In this document: piece after piece, positions 26,098 through 39,240 of the stretch
How positions within the stretch are numbered: the stretch's first letter is position 1
Layout: every line of letters begins with the position of its first letter
Assembly (NCBI GenBank): GCA_014529385.2
Contig: CM043945.1
Coordinates: 95,642,112-95,706,111, forward strand
Source: Adiantum capillus-veneris
Taxonomy: Eukaryota > Streptophyta > Polypodiopsida > Polypodiales > Pteridaceae
DNA: 64,000 nucleotides
Direction of reading: 5' to 3'
Made by a program: the position numbers and the translations under genes
The notes under the pieces: generated by a model
Databases searched by the model: none
What the model saw: the letters and a program-made list of their open reading frames with translations, nothing else
Told to the model about the DNA's origin: nothing

Positions 26098-26550
26098 GAT
26101 GCTGATGTTGATGTAGAATGGGCTTTTAGTGCAAAGTGCACTTATAATCTTGTTGTCCATGATGCATGCATGTCAGTTGCTACAGATTCACATGTGTGGT
26201 ATTTTAAGAGTGGTGCTACAAAGCACATTACCTCACATCGTGATTTTTTCACATCTCTTGAATTTGTCCCTCATGGGAATTCGGTTACTTGTGCCAACAA
26301 TGCCTCTTATCCTGTTCAAGGAGTTCGAAAGATTGTGCTTACTGCTATAAATGGTAGTTCTTTCACACTTGTTGATGCACTTTATGTACCCGGGATCAAG
26401 AAGAATATTTTGTCTATATCTGCACTTGCTAGACTTGGTCTTGTTGTCAAATTTGTTGATGACAAATGTACAATACATGATCTCAATTTTGGTGATGAAA
26501 TTGTTGCATCTCACATTTTATGTTGTGGGTTGTATAAGCTCACTTTGTGA
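26098..26550 (+). pseudogene. Copia-3 protease (catalytic Asp lost)
   Basis: The 26170-26550 frame reads DSHVWYFKSGATKHITSH: the active-site D-S-G of the family is K-S-G here, so the protease would be inactive. It continues to ALYVPGIKKNILSISALARLG and stops at 26550, where Copia-1 also loses frame. Confidence 0.88.
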
Positions 26551-27600
26551 AAATTGTTGGAAAAATTTTGCAAATGCAGTTGTGGATTCTAAGGCTATTT
26601 CAAATGCAAAATTTTGGCATGCACGTTTTGGACATCAGAATTCTGATAGTTTGCAGCGTTTGCAAAAATCTAATATGGTTGCTTCTTTGCCGCCTCTTGA
26701 AGCACTTGTCAAACATGTTTATGAACGTTGTATTTTGGGTAAGATACAGCGTTCTAAGTTTCCAAAGGATGGTCCAATTAGGGCTACATGCAAGTTCCAG
26801 CTTGTACATAGTGATGTTTGTGGGCCCATGCAAACTCCATCCTTGGGCAATTACCTTTACTTCGTGACTTTCATTGATGATTACTCCAGGCATGCATGGA
26901 TATTTCCGCTTAAAGCGAAGTCCAAAGTATTTATGTGCTTCAAGCAATTCTTGGCTATCGCTAAAATTGTCTCAAAATGTACTATGGGCACCCTCCGTTT
27001 CGATCAAGGGGGGAGTATATGTCTCATAAATTTAATGCATTTCTGCCTAGTCATGGGATAAAACACCAATGTACATTGCCTTATATGCCTCATCAAAATG
27101 GTGTTGTTGAGAGGAAAAACAGGTCACTTACAAAAATGGCACGATGTGGTCAAAAGACAAGCTTTGCCACATTCTTTTTCGCTTGATGCCATCATCTACG
27201 CCACTTATGTACTTAACAAGTGTGCTACAAAAGCTTTGCAGTCTATTACTCCATATGAAGCATGGCATGATAGAAAGCCTTCTATTGAGCACATGCGTGT
27301 TGGATGTTTGGCATATGCTTTGGTGCCACAAACACAGTGCAAAAAATTGGATGATAAGGATGTCAAATGTATTTTTGTTGGTTATACTACAAAAAAGCAA
27401 AGGTTATAGGTTGTATCATCTGCAACCAAAGCGTATTTTGGTCCCATGGGATGTTGTGTTTGTGGAAGATTCTATTTAGCCCTTGCTCTCATGTACTAGA
27501 GACACTAATGTCAGCTCACATGACATTTATGACACTTTGTTACCTCTTTTTAGTGGTGGAAGTTCAAATGTAAATGCGAATGAGGCAAATGTATAGCCTA
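26540..27600 (+). pseudogene. Copia-3 integrase (broken)
   Basis: The zinc finger retains HARFGHQN, but CEGC has become YERC. The core shows HSDVCGPMQTPSLGNYL and the IDDYSRHAWIFPLKAK strand. The frame is lost at 27000, where the second catalytic Asp motif (CSDRGGEY in Copia-1) is degraded to RFDQGG/RGEY across frames, and continues in another frame with QNGVVERKN (third catalytic residue). The C-terminal part EAWHDRKPSIEHMRV...CIFVGY is recognisable. Multiple frameshifts. Confidence 0.85.
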
Positions 27601-27876
27601 TGGGGATTTTTGAGAATGTTACAATCAACCTATTACTGATGCATATGTACATGATGTACTTAATGAGGAAAGTGTTGAGAATGAGCAGGCTAGAGGTATG
27701 CCTAAATGGCTGGTGCATACTTTGTGTGGCAGTAAATTGGATGCACCTTTGTCTAGTCATACTCGTTCAGGTTCTCGCCATGCATCTTATGCATCAGATT
27801 TTTATGCTTTGGATGTGTCTAATTTACATGATGTTGGGAACCTCTATCTTTTGATGAAGCATAGAATTCAGGAAAT

Positions 27877-29177
27877 TTGATGGCTGCCATGCAATCAGAA
27901 TATGATGCACTTATAGAAAATGCCACATTGACTTTATGTGATTTGCCTCCTGGAAAAAAAGCCATTGGTACAAAGTGGGTTTACAAGTTGAAACACAAGT
28001 TAGATGGTGAGATTGATTGCCATAAGGCTCGACTTGTTGCAAAAGGTTATGCACATCAAAAAAGGCATAGATTATGAAGAGACTTTTTCTCCCACTTGTC
28101 GTATGACTACTGTGAATTTTCTATGTGCATTGATAGCTCATTTTGGTTGGAATGTACATCAATCCGACATTATTACTGCTTCCTTGAATGGTGACATATT
28201 TGAGGAAGTTTATGTAATGCAGCCTCATGGTTTTGTCAAGAAAGGACAAGAGGATAAGTGTGCAGATGTAAGAAAGTTGTGTATGGGTTGAAGCAATCTC
28301 CTTGTGCTTGGTATGAGAAGGCTGACACTCATTTGGTCAAACGAGGCTTTCATAACAATCCAACAACACTTTGTATGTAAACCATGAGGGTGATATACTT
28401 CTCATTCTAGATTTGGGCATGTTAGCATCATTACTTGGGTATACAATTTAAGCAGTGTGATGGTGGTATTGCCTTGTGTCAGAAAAGGTACATAGAGACA
28501 TTGCTCTGTAAGTTTGGACAACCTATTGCCACTCCCATGGAAACATATTTGAAATTGGGTCTTCATGATGTTGGTGATCTTGCAGATGTCACTCTTTACC
28601 AAACTGTTGTTGTGGATGTCTCATTTATGTATGCAACACGAGGCCGGATATTCAGTTTGCAATCTCATAGGTCAACAAATTTATGCATAGCCTAGGGTCT
28701 AAGCATTGGTAAGCTGTCAAGAGGATTTTTTGCCACCTGAGTGGCACTTTACATCTTGGTTTGTTTTAGCCCAAGGGGGGATCATTGATGCCAGACTTAC
28801 ATGCTTTTTCGGACTCATATTGGGCTGGTTGTTTCAACACACAAGTGTCCACAAGTGGTTTTTGTTTCATGCTTGGAAATTCATGTATATCATGGTTAAG
28901 CAAGAAGAAACCTATTGTGGCCACTTCGAGTTGTGAGGCTAAGTACATGGCAGACTTCATAGCTATGGTTGAGTGTGTATGGCTCAGATGCCTTATGGCT
29001 GATTTGGGTGTTGGACGTGACACTGCCAACACTATCTACACTGACAGTCAGAGCGTATTGGCAGTTATGAGGAACCTAGTTTTTCATGCTCGCATAAAGC
29101 ACATTGAAATGCATTACCATTATCTCAGGGAGAGGCTCTCAGCAGGAGAGATCAACTTGGCTTATGTGCCAACATAA
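27877..29177 (+). pseudogene. Copia-3 reverse transcriptase and RNase H, catalytic core deleted
   Basis: RT begins AAMQSEYDALIENATLTLC...AIGTKWVYKLK, shifts frame at GYAHQK, and continues YEETFSPTCRMTTVNF to FVKKGQEDK. About 125 bp of RT around 28390-28435 is missing compared with Copia-1, and this removes the YVDD active site. RNase H follows from 28785 (DLHAFSDSYWAGCF, SSCEAKYMADF, TIYTDSQSVLAV) to 29177. The Glu of CEAEY is Lys here. A dead copy. Confidence 0.87.
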
Positions 29178-29347
29178 TACAACCTTGCAGATCTTTTCAC
29201 AAAGGCATTGTCTTGTGAGAAGTGAGAAGCTTTCCACAAAGCTATGGGATTACTTCCCTTTGTGGATTGATCATGTCCTCAGGGCATGCCACTTCCGTTT
29301 ACTCTATGTGCCAACTCTTGTTCATCGCATCACTCCCAGGGGGGATT

Positions 29348-29582
29348 TGTTACCATATACATGTGGTAGTGATGTGTGTGAACGCACTTAGGATCATCGA
29401 GGCATTTTTTCCCTCACTAGGAGCCCCCCCCCCCCCCCCCCCATGCATTGTATATGCGTCCATCATTATAGGGCTATCTATAACGCCATTGCATACGAAG
29501 TAATACGCTCTCTATTGTGTGTCTTAAGCTTCCTTCATCTTCTCCAAGTTGTGTGTGTTTTCCTGTAACCCTAATTTTCACA
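29348..29582 (+). repeat. 3' LTR of Copia-3
   Basis: 235 bp, with a poly-C expansion replacing the GGTTTTTTCCCCC block and an altered end (TTCACA instead of CCAACA). The boundary is fixed by the TSD CATAA. Confidence 0.93.
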
Positions 29583-30216
<634 letters not shown>

Positions 30217-30303
30217 GCTAACAAAATTTATGTGTGCACTACAAAACCTTTGGTAGAAAGCTTAAGTACCTCTCTTCTTAAGAAAGAAAAGAGAGATCAA
30301 TAA

Positions 30304-30314
30304 CTCTGATACCA
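30304..30314 (-). other. Primer-binding site of the minus-strand gypsy element
   Basis: Minus strand reads TGGTATCAGAG one base after the LTR end (TTACA), as in Gypsy-1 at 46397. Confidence 0.85.
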
Positions 30315-30410
30315 ATGTAACGGATTTAGGCTATCAACTTTTATTGAAGATGAATTAAAATGATAGTAGTGAGCATTTCATTAAGAGAATTCCTAATGAA
30401 AGTAGAGAGT

Positions 30411-30662
30411 TTTACCAAACACAAAGCAATTTTTTTGAGAAAACCAAAAACAGAGCGTATTCCACCAAAATAATAGCCATTGTCTACCATAATTTGTACC
30501 TTTTTTGTGGGCACCAATTGCCCTAGTAGAAATTTCTCGTTCATCTTTGTTCCAAAAAAATTTGGAACGATACATTAGGACGTTGAAGTTGATCACAATT
30601 ACAATATGATATGCCCCTCCAAGCATGTGGAGCCTATCTATTATTTTTGTGGCTTTATTGAC

Positions 30663-30730
<68 letters not shown>

Positions 30731-31104
30731 CTCCTAGAAAGGGGAATATGTCGACAAGGGTGTGTGCTACTATGGTGGCAAAGTACAACTCTGGCTAGTA
30801 CCCTTCTCTCTCCAAACAAGTACGTGAAGCTGAGGTATAGTTAGATTCTAGTATCCTGGCAGTTTCCTTAGAAAGGACTCATCGTTAATAGATATTTTTA
30901 GTAGGGCAAAATAGGAGGTATGCATGCATGATTTTACATAAACATAGAGGGTGATAATATTTTCTAGGAAAAATGACCAAAATACACATCTAATTATTAT
31001 ATATACATGAAATCTCCACCACGAACAACATTTTCAGCACCTTTCCTTTCCTCCTCAAACTCCTTGTCCCTCTCCTTTTTACTTTCATAATCATGAGCAT
31101 TTGT
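30411..31104. other. Insertion or rearranged segment within the LTR, unidentified
   Basis: Contains (CT)n at 30666-30727 and short non-coding sequence. No target-site duplication or terminal repeat could be identified and no gene is seen. Confidence 0.4.
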
Positions 31105-31629
31105 CCGAAGCTTGAACTGGCATATCGAACATAATTGACAACAATTGAGGACCAGATTTACTTGGAGTCATTCCCCCCTCCAAAAGGCTTTTGTATTATA
31201 TGTTCTCCCGTAAAGAGAGACTTGGTACAATGTATTCTTTGTGTTCCTTGAGACCTTGTTGATGTCATGAAGATGGAAATCTTCATGCACCAATATTATG
31301 CCAAAAACAACAATTAAACTTACTTGCAATAGACAAGAACTTGTCCCTGGCCTCAATCCCAAGACCTCAAACACCTTCAAAGGTGAAGAGAACTAGCAGG
31401 GAGTGAGGGAAGTGAAGAGGAAGAAGATGTAGCATACAAGAAAGAAGTATTTTCCTCACATATCATCGCTCTTAGAGCATAGCTTAGCATAGTAATGAAG
31501 ATGGAGAAGATGATAAGCATGCTTGAAGCTTGTCTCTTGCTTGGATATGCATTCCACGGTCAAGAGTTGTTGGTGTAGGCTTCTCCTTTGCTCTTCCTTG
31601 AGATGGAGACTTGATTTGCATTTCTCAAA

Positions 31630-31675
31630 AGTGTGTGTGTGTGTGTGAGTGGGGCTCGTGAGATACAAGTGGGGG

Positions 31676-31715
<40 letters not shown>
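31630..31715. repeat. Facing (GT)n and (CA)n runs, potential hairpin
   Basis: A (GT)n run of about 17 bp and a (CA)n run of about 37 bp are separated by ~31 bp. The two can pair. Located in the minus-strand gypsy LTR, where the Gypsy-1 LTRs also have a CA repeat. Confidence 0.8.
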
Positions 31716-31719
<4 letters not shown>

Positions 31720-32609
31720 GACAACCAAGCTTGATACACCAGCTTGAAGCCTATTGGTCCAAGCTTAGGCCTAGCCAATGAAAGGCTTAGTTCATTTCAA
31801 GCAAGGGGTGTAGCATTGTGACAAGTGCCATTCTTTCCCCTTTGAGAGAGCTTAATTCATTAGTCAAATGAATCTAAATTCTTATTGGTTCTCATAATCA
31901 ATTGTCTAATAGGAAGTAATCTTGCACATGGTCTGGTCAATTCTCGTTGGACATCTTGGTACAGTGTCCGATAGGAATTAAGGAGGTCCTAATTCTTATT
32001 GTTTCATTTTGATGGCCAATGAATGAAGTTTAAGCTTTTTTTTATAAAGCTTAATTCTCATTGGTCCTTCACATTGGCCATCCAATACGAATTAAGCTTC
32101 ATTGGGGGCAACATGGCTAGGAGCTTAACATGTGTCCTATATGCCTTATGTAAAAATATGACTCTTGGTGAGTGAGTGAGTGTGTGTGTGTTCTCTCTCA
32201 TCCCCCTACAAGGAGGGATTGCCCCTTGAAAGTGGTAGATCAACTTGGCCACTTGCACCCACTAAGAGACCTTAGACCACAGATTCAAAGCTTAAAATTA
32301 GCTAGCAATAGCAATAAACTAGCCCATTGGTCTTTTCCCTAAGGACTTTTAACACTAGCCTTTGGAGGCTTTAATGAAGCTTAACCTACAGTCTTTAAAA
32401 TCTCCATTAAGTGTACATTTCTCTTTGGTAGACCTCTCTCCATTTGGACCCTTAATGGGATAAGCTTATCTCTCCTCTTGATTCCCTGCTCAGAGTAGAT
32501 CTAGCAGCACATATCCATATCCTAACTCTTGTTCCCTTTTATCTTCATTAAATGACCAGTTTAGTACGGAAAAATCATTTGGGATAGGTAGATAATAGAT
32601 TTTATGACA

Positions 32610-32945
32610 TTACCTCTCTCTTGAAATCATAGTCATCCTCGACTATGAGGTAGAGAAGAGGTAGAGAAGATAAAGCCTAGTCATCCATGGTTTCCTAGCG
32701 GGTAAAGGATCCCTTTCTACCCTAAAAAACCATTCCAAAATGGATGACTAATCCTTTTGGTGCTTGAGAGACTTAGCTACCGCAAGCATGTCTACTCTTT
32801 AGTCCATATCATACTTCCAAAGTAGAGTGAAAAATTCTACTTGGTGTTTGGGAGATGCTGTTGCCACAAACATGATTCCAAGCATGCATACTACTTAAAT
32901 TTGTGCACAATAAAAGAAAAAAAGAAAGTCTTATAAGTCTTACAA
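32610..32945 (-). other. Gypsy 3' untranslated region and polypurine tract upstream of the LTR
   Basis: Reverse complement matches Gypsy-1 51660-51989 (TATGCATGCTT.GAATCATGTTTGTG, CACCAAGTAGAATTT, GACATGCTTGCGG, ATTAGTCATCCAT, CATAGTCGAGGA). It ends in AAGAGAGAGGTAA right before the LTR start. Confidence 0.85.
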
Positions 32946-32987
32946 GGCATACATGTGGCCAAGGCAAACAAGTGAAAGGATCACGAT

Positions 32988-33298
32988 GGCTTTCTAAAAA
33001 GATAAGAAAGTGATAAAGTCATTAGGTTGAGTTTAAATAGAATCAATGTTCAAAATAGGACTGCCTCAGCTTTGCCTTGAGCCAGTTGAAAATCGAGACT
33101 AGCTGATTGAAAATCATGGTAAAGGCAAGCAAAACAGTGCAATATGTGAGAAGATAATTGAGAATCCTTGCAAATTTATGCTAGTATTTCAAGTTCGCTT
33201 CTTTGTGAGGAGGAATTTTGGCTGACGACTGTTTAATAAAAGAGACTATCTTGAATATTGATTAGAACTAATTTATAGAATGCAAGAAAAGTGTATGT

Positions 33299-33344
<46 letters not shown>

Positions 33345-33574
33345 AGAATTTACTAGAATTATGCAAGGTGAAGCTTCACTTTAACATTCAACATTTTAAA
33401 ACAATAGTATGCAAGAAAAGTCAAGACATGTCAGGATGTGAAATGAAAGGTGAAATAAAAAGATCCATTTACTATTTTAAAACTAAACGACATTTAAGAT
33501 AAGTCTCAATCATCACTGAAAACATTGAAAGTATGCCTAACACAACTCTCCTCTAAGGATTCTTTTAGAAAGCC
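32988..33574. mobile_element. Possible MITE-like insertion with 12 bp terminal inverted repeats
   Basis: GGCTTTCTAAAA (32988-32999) and its reverse complement TTTTAGAAAGCC (33563-33574) bound a 587 bp segment. It interrupts the array sequence between CATACATGTGGCCAAGGCAAA and AACATATGGCTACTTGAGG, which are adjacent in other units. It contains a (GT)n run at 33300-33342 and no coding capacity. A clear target-site duplication is not visible, so this is tentative. Confidence 0.35.
33300..33342. repeat. (GT)n microsatellite
   Basis: About 43 bp of GT repeats. The (CV)n ORF across it is an artefact. Confidence 0.95.
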
Positions 33575-34185
33575 AAAAAAAACATATGGCTACTTGAGGA
33601 GTTTATTTTGAATTACCATGTGTGTAATTCTTATGAACTATCCTAATCAATATATTTTGTTCGTTATACTTCCACTTTTCTATACAAGATATCTATCAAT
33701 ACAAAGCTCATTTTACAAAGCCAGTCTTTCACCCATTTTAATTAATTCTATTTCATTAGATCACATCTCATGTAGATCTAAGGGTTTTGAATGTGTCAAA
33801 GCTAAGACATTTACATGTTTCTATCATCCAAGTACTTTGTCTAGCATTTCAATCCTAGTTGGTCATGCAAACACATATCATAGTGACTCCACATGAGCAA
33901 ATGTTTGGGGTGTGCTAAATGTCACACTTGGTACCCAATTGTGAAAATTGGGTATCCCTCATCTTGCACCCACCCAATGTTTTTATTCTTTTCTACTTTA
34001 TGTATCGTCCAATGACTCTCTCAAATTATTCCTTATGAATGCTACAGTAATCACGTCACATTAATTAAGAATTGAGGTTTTGAGGGAGATTTTTCTATAT
34101 TTTTGCTCAACTGAGCAATTCCAAAGGTAAGCTTGCTTCGCTCCAAAATAATTTTTTGGAGCGAGATTTTTTCTTAATCCCTCAA

Positions 34186-34190
<5 letters not shown>

Positions 34191-34227
<37 letters not shown>

Positions 34228-34238
34228 CTCTCTCTCTC

Positions 34239-34281
<43 letters not shown>

Positions 34282-34309
34282 CTCCCTCCCCCCTTCTCTC
34301 TCTCTCTCT
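34191..34309. repeat. Compound CT/TA microsatellite in an array unit
   Basis: (CT)n, then (AT)n of about 36 bp, then a C-rich stretch and CT repeats. It occupies the position of the microsatellites in the sister units. Confidence 0.9.
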
Positions 34310-35321
34310 CGATGAATCTTGTCCAAAAACATTTACATGTAAATGTGTCACTTATGAGCCATGGGAAGCCCGTATCTGCATATGTCGTACATGACAAAAA
34401 CCGCACAAATCCTGTGCATCAACCTCTTTGAAAGAAACTATATAGTCATACATGAGAAAAATCCCTATAAGGACTTGTGATCTGAAATATTTTGAATTAC
34501 TGGTTTTTTTTGTCATGTTTAATTTTTATGAACTATCCTAATCAATATATCTTGTTCATTATATTTCCAGTCTTCTATACAAGATATCTATAGATACGAA
34601 GCTCATTTTGCAAGATCCTACAATCATTTGATAGATACACTTATGACGAATGTGGTCATGTCAAAAAATCCAAACTTTAATAGTTAAAATTTGGTAGACT
34701 TTTCTAAAACAACACCTTAATTTGTTTAAATAGTATAGATAAATTTTAAATAAAATAAAATATATATTCTACAATATTCTTTCTTATGAATTTCATGAAT
34801 TCTCTAGTGTTAATTGTTAAGTTTCTCATATAAAAAAATTTACTCAAAATAAGCAACATAAGCCAATCTTTCACCCATTTTAATTAATTTTATTTCATTA
34901 TTTCACATCTCATGTAGATCTAAGGGTTTTGAATGTGTCAAAGCTAGAATATTTACATTTTTCTATCATCCAATTGTTTTGTCTAGCCTTTCAAGCCTAG
35001 ATTGGCCATGCAAGCACATATAATAGTAACTCTACATGAGAAAATGTTTGGGGTGTGCTATATGTCACACTCACCAATCTGTGAAAATTGGATACCCCTG
35101 ATCTTGCACCCACCCATTGTTGTTATTATTTTCTACTTTATGTATTTTCCAAGTGCTCTCTCTAATTATTCCTTATGAATGCTACAATAATCATGCCACC
35201 TTAATTAAGAGTTGAGATTTTGAGAGAGCTTTTTCTAGATTTTTGCTCAACTTAGCAATTCCAACAGTAAGCTTTCTTTGCTCCAAAACCAGTTTTGAGC
35301 GACATTTTTTTCTTAATCCCT

Positions 35322-35541
<220 letters not shown>

Positions 35542-37329
35542 TAGATGAATCTTGTTCAAAAACATTTACCTGTAAATGTGTCATCTATGAGCCATGGGAA
35601 GCTCATATCAGCATATGTCATACATGACAAAAATTGCACAAATCCGGTGTATCAACATCTTAGAATGAAACCACATAGTCATACATGAGCGCAAATCCCT
35701 ATCAAGACTTATAATTTGAAGCCTACTAGGCTATGCACAGCATCGAAGACTCGGTCGATAGGAAATCCAATTAAGTCATACTTGTGGCCAAGGAAAAAAA
35801 ATACATAGAAATGTGTAAAGTTCTCCCTCCTCCTTCAGCTTTAGCACTATTTGACATGTGGTCTAAACGACCCCAAAAAGGTGGGATCGGTGGTCGGAGT
35901 TGAAGCGGGCAAATTTTGAGGTGGCAAAACGGTGCAGGAAGCCCGGTGAGCTAACCAAGCAAACGCGTATGGTTTGATGACAACCAAGTGAATTCACATT
36001 ATTATAAAGTTGGTCTTTGTTTCCCCCCACCATGTTCTTACTCATATGGCTACTTGAGGACTTTATTTGGAATTACTGGGTTTTTTTTGTCATGTGTGTA
36101 ATTTTTTTGAACTATCTTAATCAATATATTTTATTCATTATACTTCCACTTTTCTACACAAGATATCTATAGATACAAAGCTCATTTTGCAAGATCCTAT
36201 AGATACACTTAGAGGAATGTGGTCATGTCACAAAATCCAAACTTTAATGGTTAAATTTTAGTAGATCTTTCCTAGAACAACAGCTTAAAATGTTTAAATA
36301 GTACAAATAAATTTTAAATAAAATAAAATATGTATTCTACCATATTTTTTCTTATGAATCTCATGGATTCTCTAGTGCTAACTGTTAAGTTTATCATAGA
36401 AAAAAATTTACTCAAAATAAGCACCATAAGCCAGTCTTTCACCCATTTTAATTAATTCTATTTCTTTAGTTCACATCTCATGTAGATCTAAGCGTTTTGA
36501 ATGTGTCAAAGCTAGGATATTTACATTTTTCTATCATCTATGTGTTTTTTCTAGAATTTCAATCCTAGTTGGCCATGCAAGCACAAATAATAGTGACTCC
36601 ACATGAGCATATGTTTGGGGTGTGCTAAATGTCACACTCGATACCGGACTATGAAAATTGGATACCCCTGATCTTGCACCCTCTCAATGTTGTTATTATT
36701 TTCTACTTTTTGTATTTTCCAATTGCTCTCTCTAATCATTCCTTTACGAATGCTACAATAATCATGCCACCTTAATTAAGAGTTGAGGTTTTGAGAAAGC
36801 TTTTTCTAGATTTTTTCTCAACTGAGCAATTTCAAAAGTAAGCTTGCTTCGCTCCAAAATCAGTTTTCGAGCAAGCTTTTTTTCTTAATCCCTCAAACTC
36901 TCTCTCTATATATATTCCTTTCCCCCCTCCCACCCCCCTTATCTCTCTTTCTAGATGAATCTTGTCCAAAAACATTTACGTATAAACGTGTGCATATGTC
37001 GTACATGACAAAAACCACACAAATCGTGTGTATCAACATCTTTGAATGAAACCACATAGTCATACATGAGCACAAATTCCTATCAAGACTTGTAATTTGA
37101 AGCCAACTAGGCTATGCACAACATTGAAGAGCGGTCTATAGGAAATCCAAACAAGACATACATGTGGCCGAGGCAAAACAATACATATGGTTACTTGAGG
37201 AGTTTATTTTGAATTACTGGGTTTTTTTGGTAATGTGTGTAATTTTTATGAACTATCCTAATCAATATATTTTGTTCATTATACTTCCACTTTTCTACAC
37301 AAGATATCTATAGATATAAAGCTCATTTT

Positions 37330-37673
37330 TGTTACCATATACATGTGGTAGTGATGTGTGTGAACACTTAGGACCACCGGGGCATTTTTTCCCTCATTAG
37401 GAGGTTTTCCCCCCCCCGTACATGTATATACGCCCATCACTCTAGGGCTATCTAATCTTTCCATTGCATACTAAGTAATACAAAGAGAACTGTCGGGGAA
37501 TTTTTCCCCTTCGATAGGAGGTTTTTTCCCCAGTGCATTGTATATGCGCCCATCACTCTAGGGTTATCTAATTTTTCCATTGCATAATAAGTAATACACT
37601 CTCTATTGTGTGCCTTGAGCTTTCTTCATCTTCTCCAAGCTGTGTGTGTTTTCTTGCGACCCTAATTCCAACA
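37330..37673 (+). mobile_element. Copia solo LTR with an internally duplicated promoter block
   Basis: TGTTACCATATACATGTGG...CTAATTCCAACA flanked by the TSD ATTTT (37325-37329 and 37674-37678), in the array context CTCATTTT|GCAAGATC that is uninterrupted in sister units. There is no internal domain, so this is a solo LTR left by LTR-LTR recombination. It is 344 bp instead of ~227 bp because a ~115 bp block (CGGGG..TTTTTTCCC...TATATACGCCCATCACTCTAGGG...CTAAGTAATACA) is present twice, about 37378-37485 and 37490-37606. Confidence 0.93.
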
Positions 37674-38163
37674 ATTTTGCAAGATCATAAAGTTATTTGA
37701 TAGATACACTAATGAGAAAAGTGGTCATGTCAAAAAATCCAAACTTTAATGGTTAAATTTTAGTAGATCTTTCCTAGAACAACACCTTAATTTGTTAAAA
37801 TAATATAGATAAATTTTAAATATAATAAAATATATATTCTACCATCTTGTTTCTTATGAATTTCACGGATTCTCTAGTGCTAATTGTTAAGTTTCTCATA
37901 GAAAAAAAATTGCTCAAAATAGCACCATAAGCGAATCTTTCACCCACTTTAATTACTATTTCATTAGTTCGCATCGCATGTAGATCTAAGGGTTTTGAAT
38001 GTGTCAAAGCTAGGATATTTACATTTTTCTATCATCTAAGTGTTTTGTCTAGGGTTTCAATGCTACTTGGCCATGCAAGCACATATAATAGTGACTCCGC
38101 ATGAGCAAGAGTTGAGGTATGGAGAGAGATTTTTGAGGAGGTTTTTTCTAGATTTTTGCTCTA

Positions 38164-38860
<697 letters not shown>

Positions 38861-38883
38861 TGAAGGCCATACACATAGAGTAT

Positions 38884-38886
<3 letters not shown>

Positions 38887-38951
<65 letters not shown>
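38887..38951. repeat. (TA)n-(GA)n compound microsatellite
   Basis: About 32 bp of TA repeats, then ~33 bp of GA repeats, at the 5' edge of the GGPP synthase relic. Confidence 0.95.
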
Positions 38952-38955
<4 letters not shown>

Positions 38956-38971
38956 GCTCACATTGGCCTTT

Positions 38972-39240
38972 AAGTGGGAGATTGTTGGGTAAAGGCCATG
39001 TGGCCGGCCACCTGGACACTTTCTCTACACTCACTAATTCACTAACATTCTCTTATATACAAAAAGAAACAAAGAGACACACAAGCTTGCTTGATTGTGC
39101 TGTGTGTTTCCCCCAAATTTCATACTCTCCTCTTCTTCTTCCCCCTTCCTTGCATGCACGTGCACGGGCGATCCACCCTCACGCATGAGATCCTTGCCAA
39201 TTGGAATCTTATTCACAATTGGATCAAGTTAGACAATAGG
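38972..39240 (+). repeat. Possible LTR start with polypurine tract
   Basis: AAGTGGGAGAT (38972-38982) directly before TGTTGGGTAAAGGCCATG is a typical plant copia polypurine tract/LTR junction. A TATA-like TTATATAC lies ~70 bp in. No partner LTR is in the window and the end is unknown. Confidence 0.35.

Larger units (their letters stand above)
24544..29582 (+). mobile_element. Copia-3: old full-length copia element inserted in gypsy gag
   Basis: A 5.04 kb copy of the Copia-1 family on the plus strand. LTRs are 24544-24772 and 29348-29582, with a perfect TSD CATAA (24539-24543 and 29583-29587) lying inside a gypsy gag reading frame. The LTRs differ at roughly 20 positions, and the 3' LTR has a C-run expansion (about 29425-29441), so this is the oldest of the three copies. 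The polyprotein is fragmented, with loss of the protease aspartate, a zinc-finger cysteine and the RT YVDD motif. Confidence 0.96.
30316..32609 (-). repeat. LTR of the minus-strand gypsy element, with an internal ~0.7 kb rearrangement
   Basis: 32609 down to about 31105 matches the Gypsy-1 LTR from TGTCATAAAATCTA onward, including the CA-repeat and TCCGGTCCTCAA-like blocks. The last ~90 bp of the LTR (30316 to about 30410) is recognisable next to the primer-binding site. The ~0.7 kb between has no LTR homology that I can see and contains a (CT)n run (30666-30727). Confidence 0.75.
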
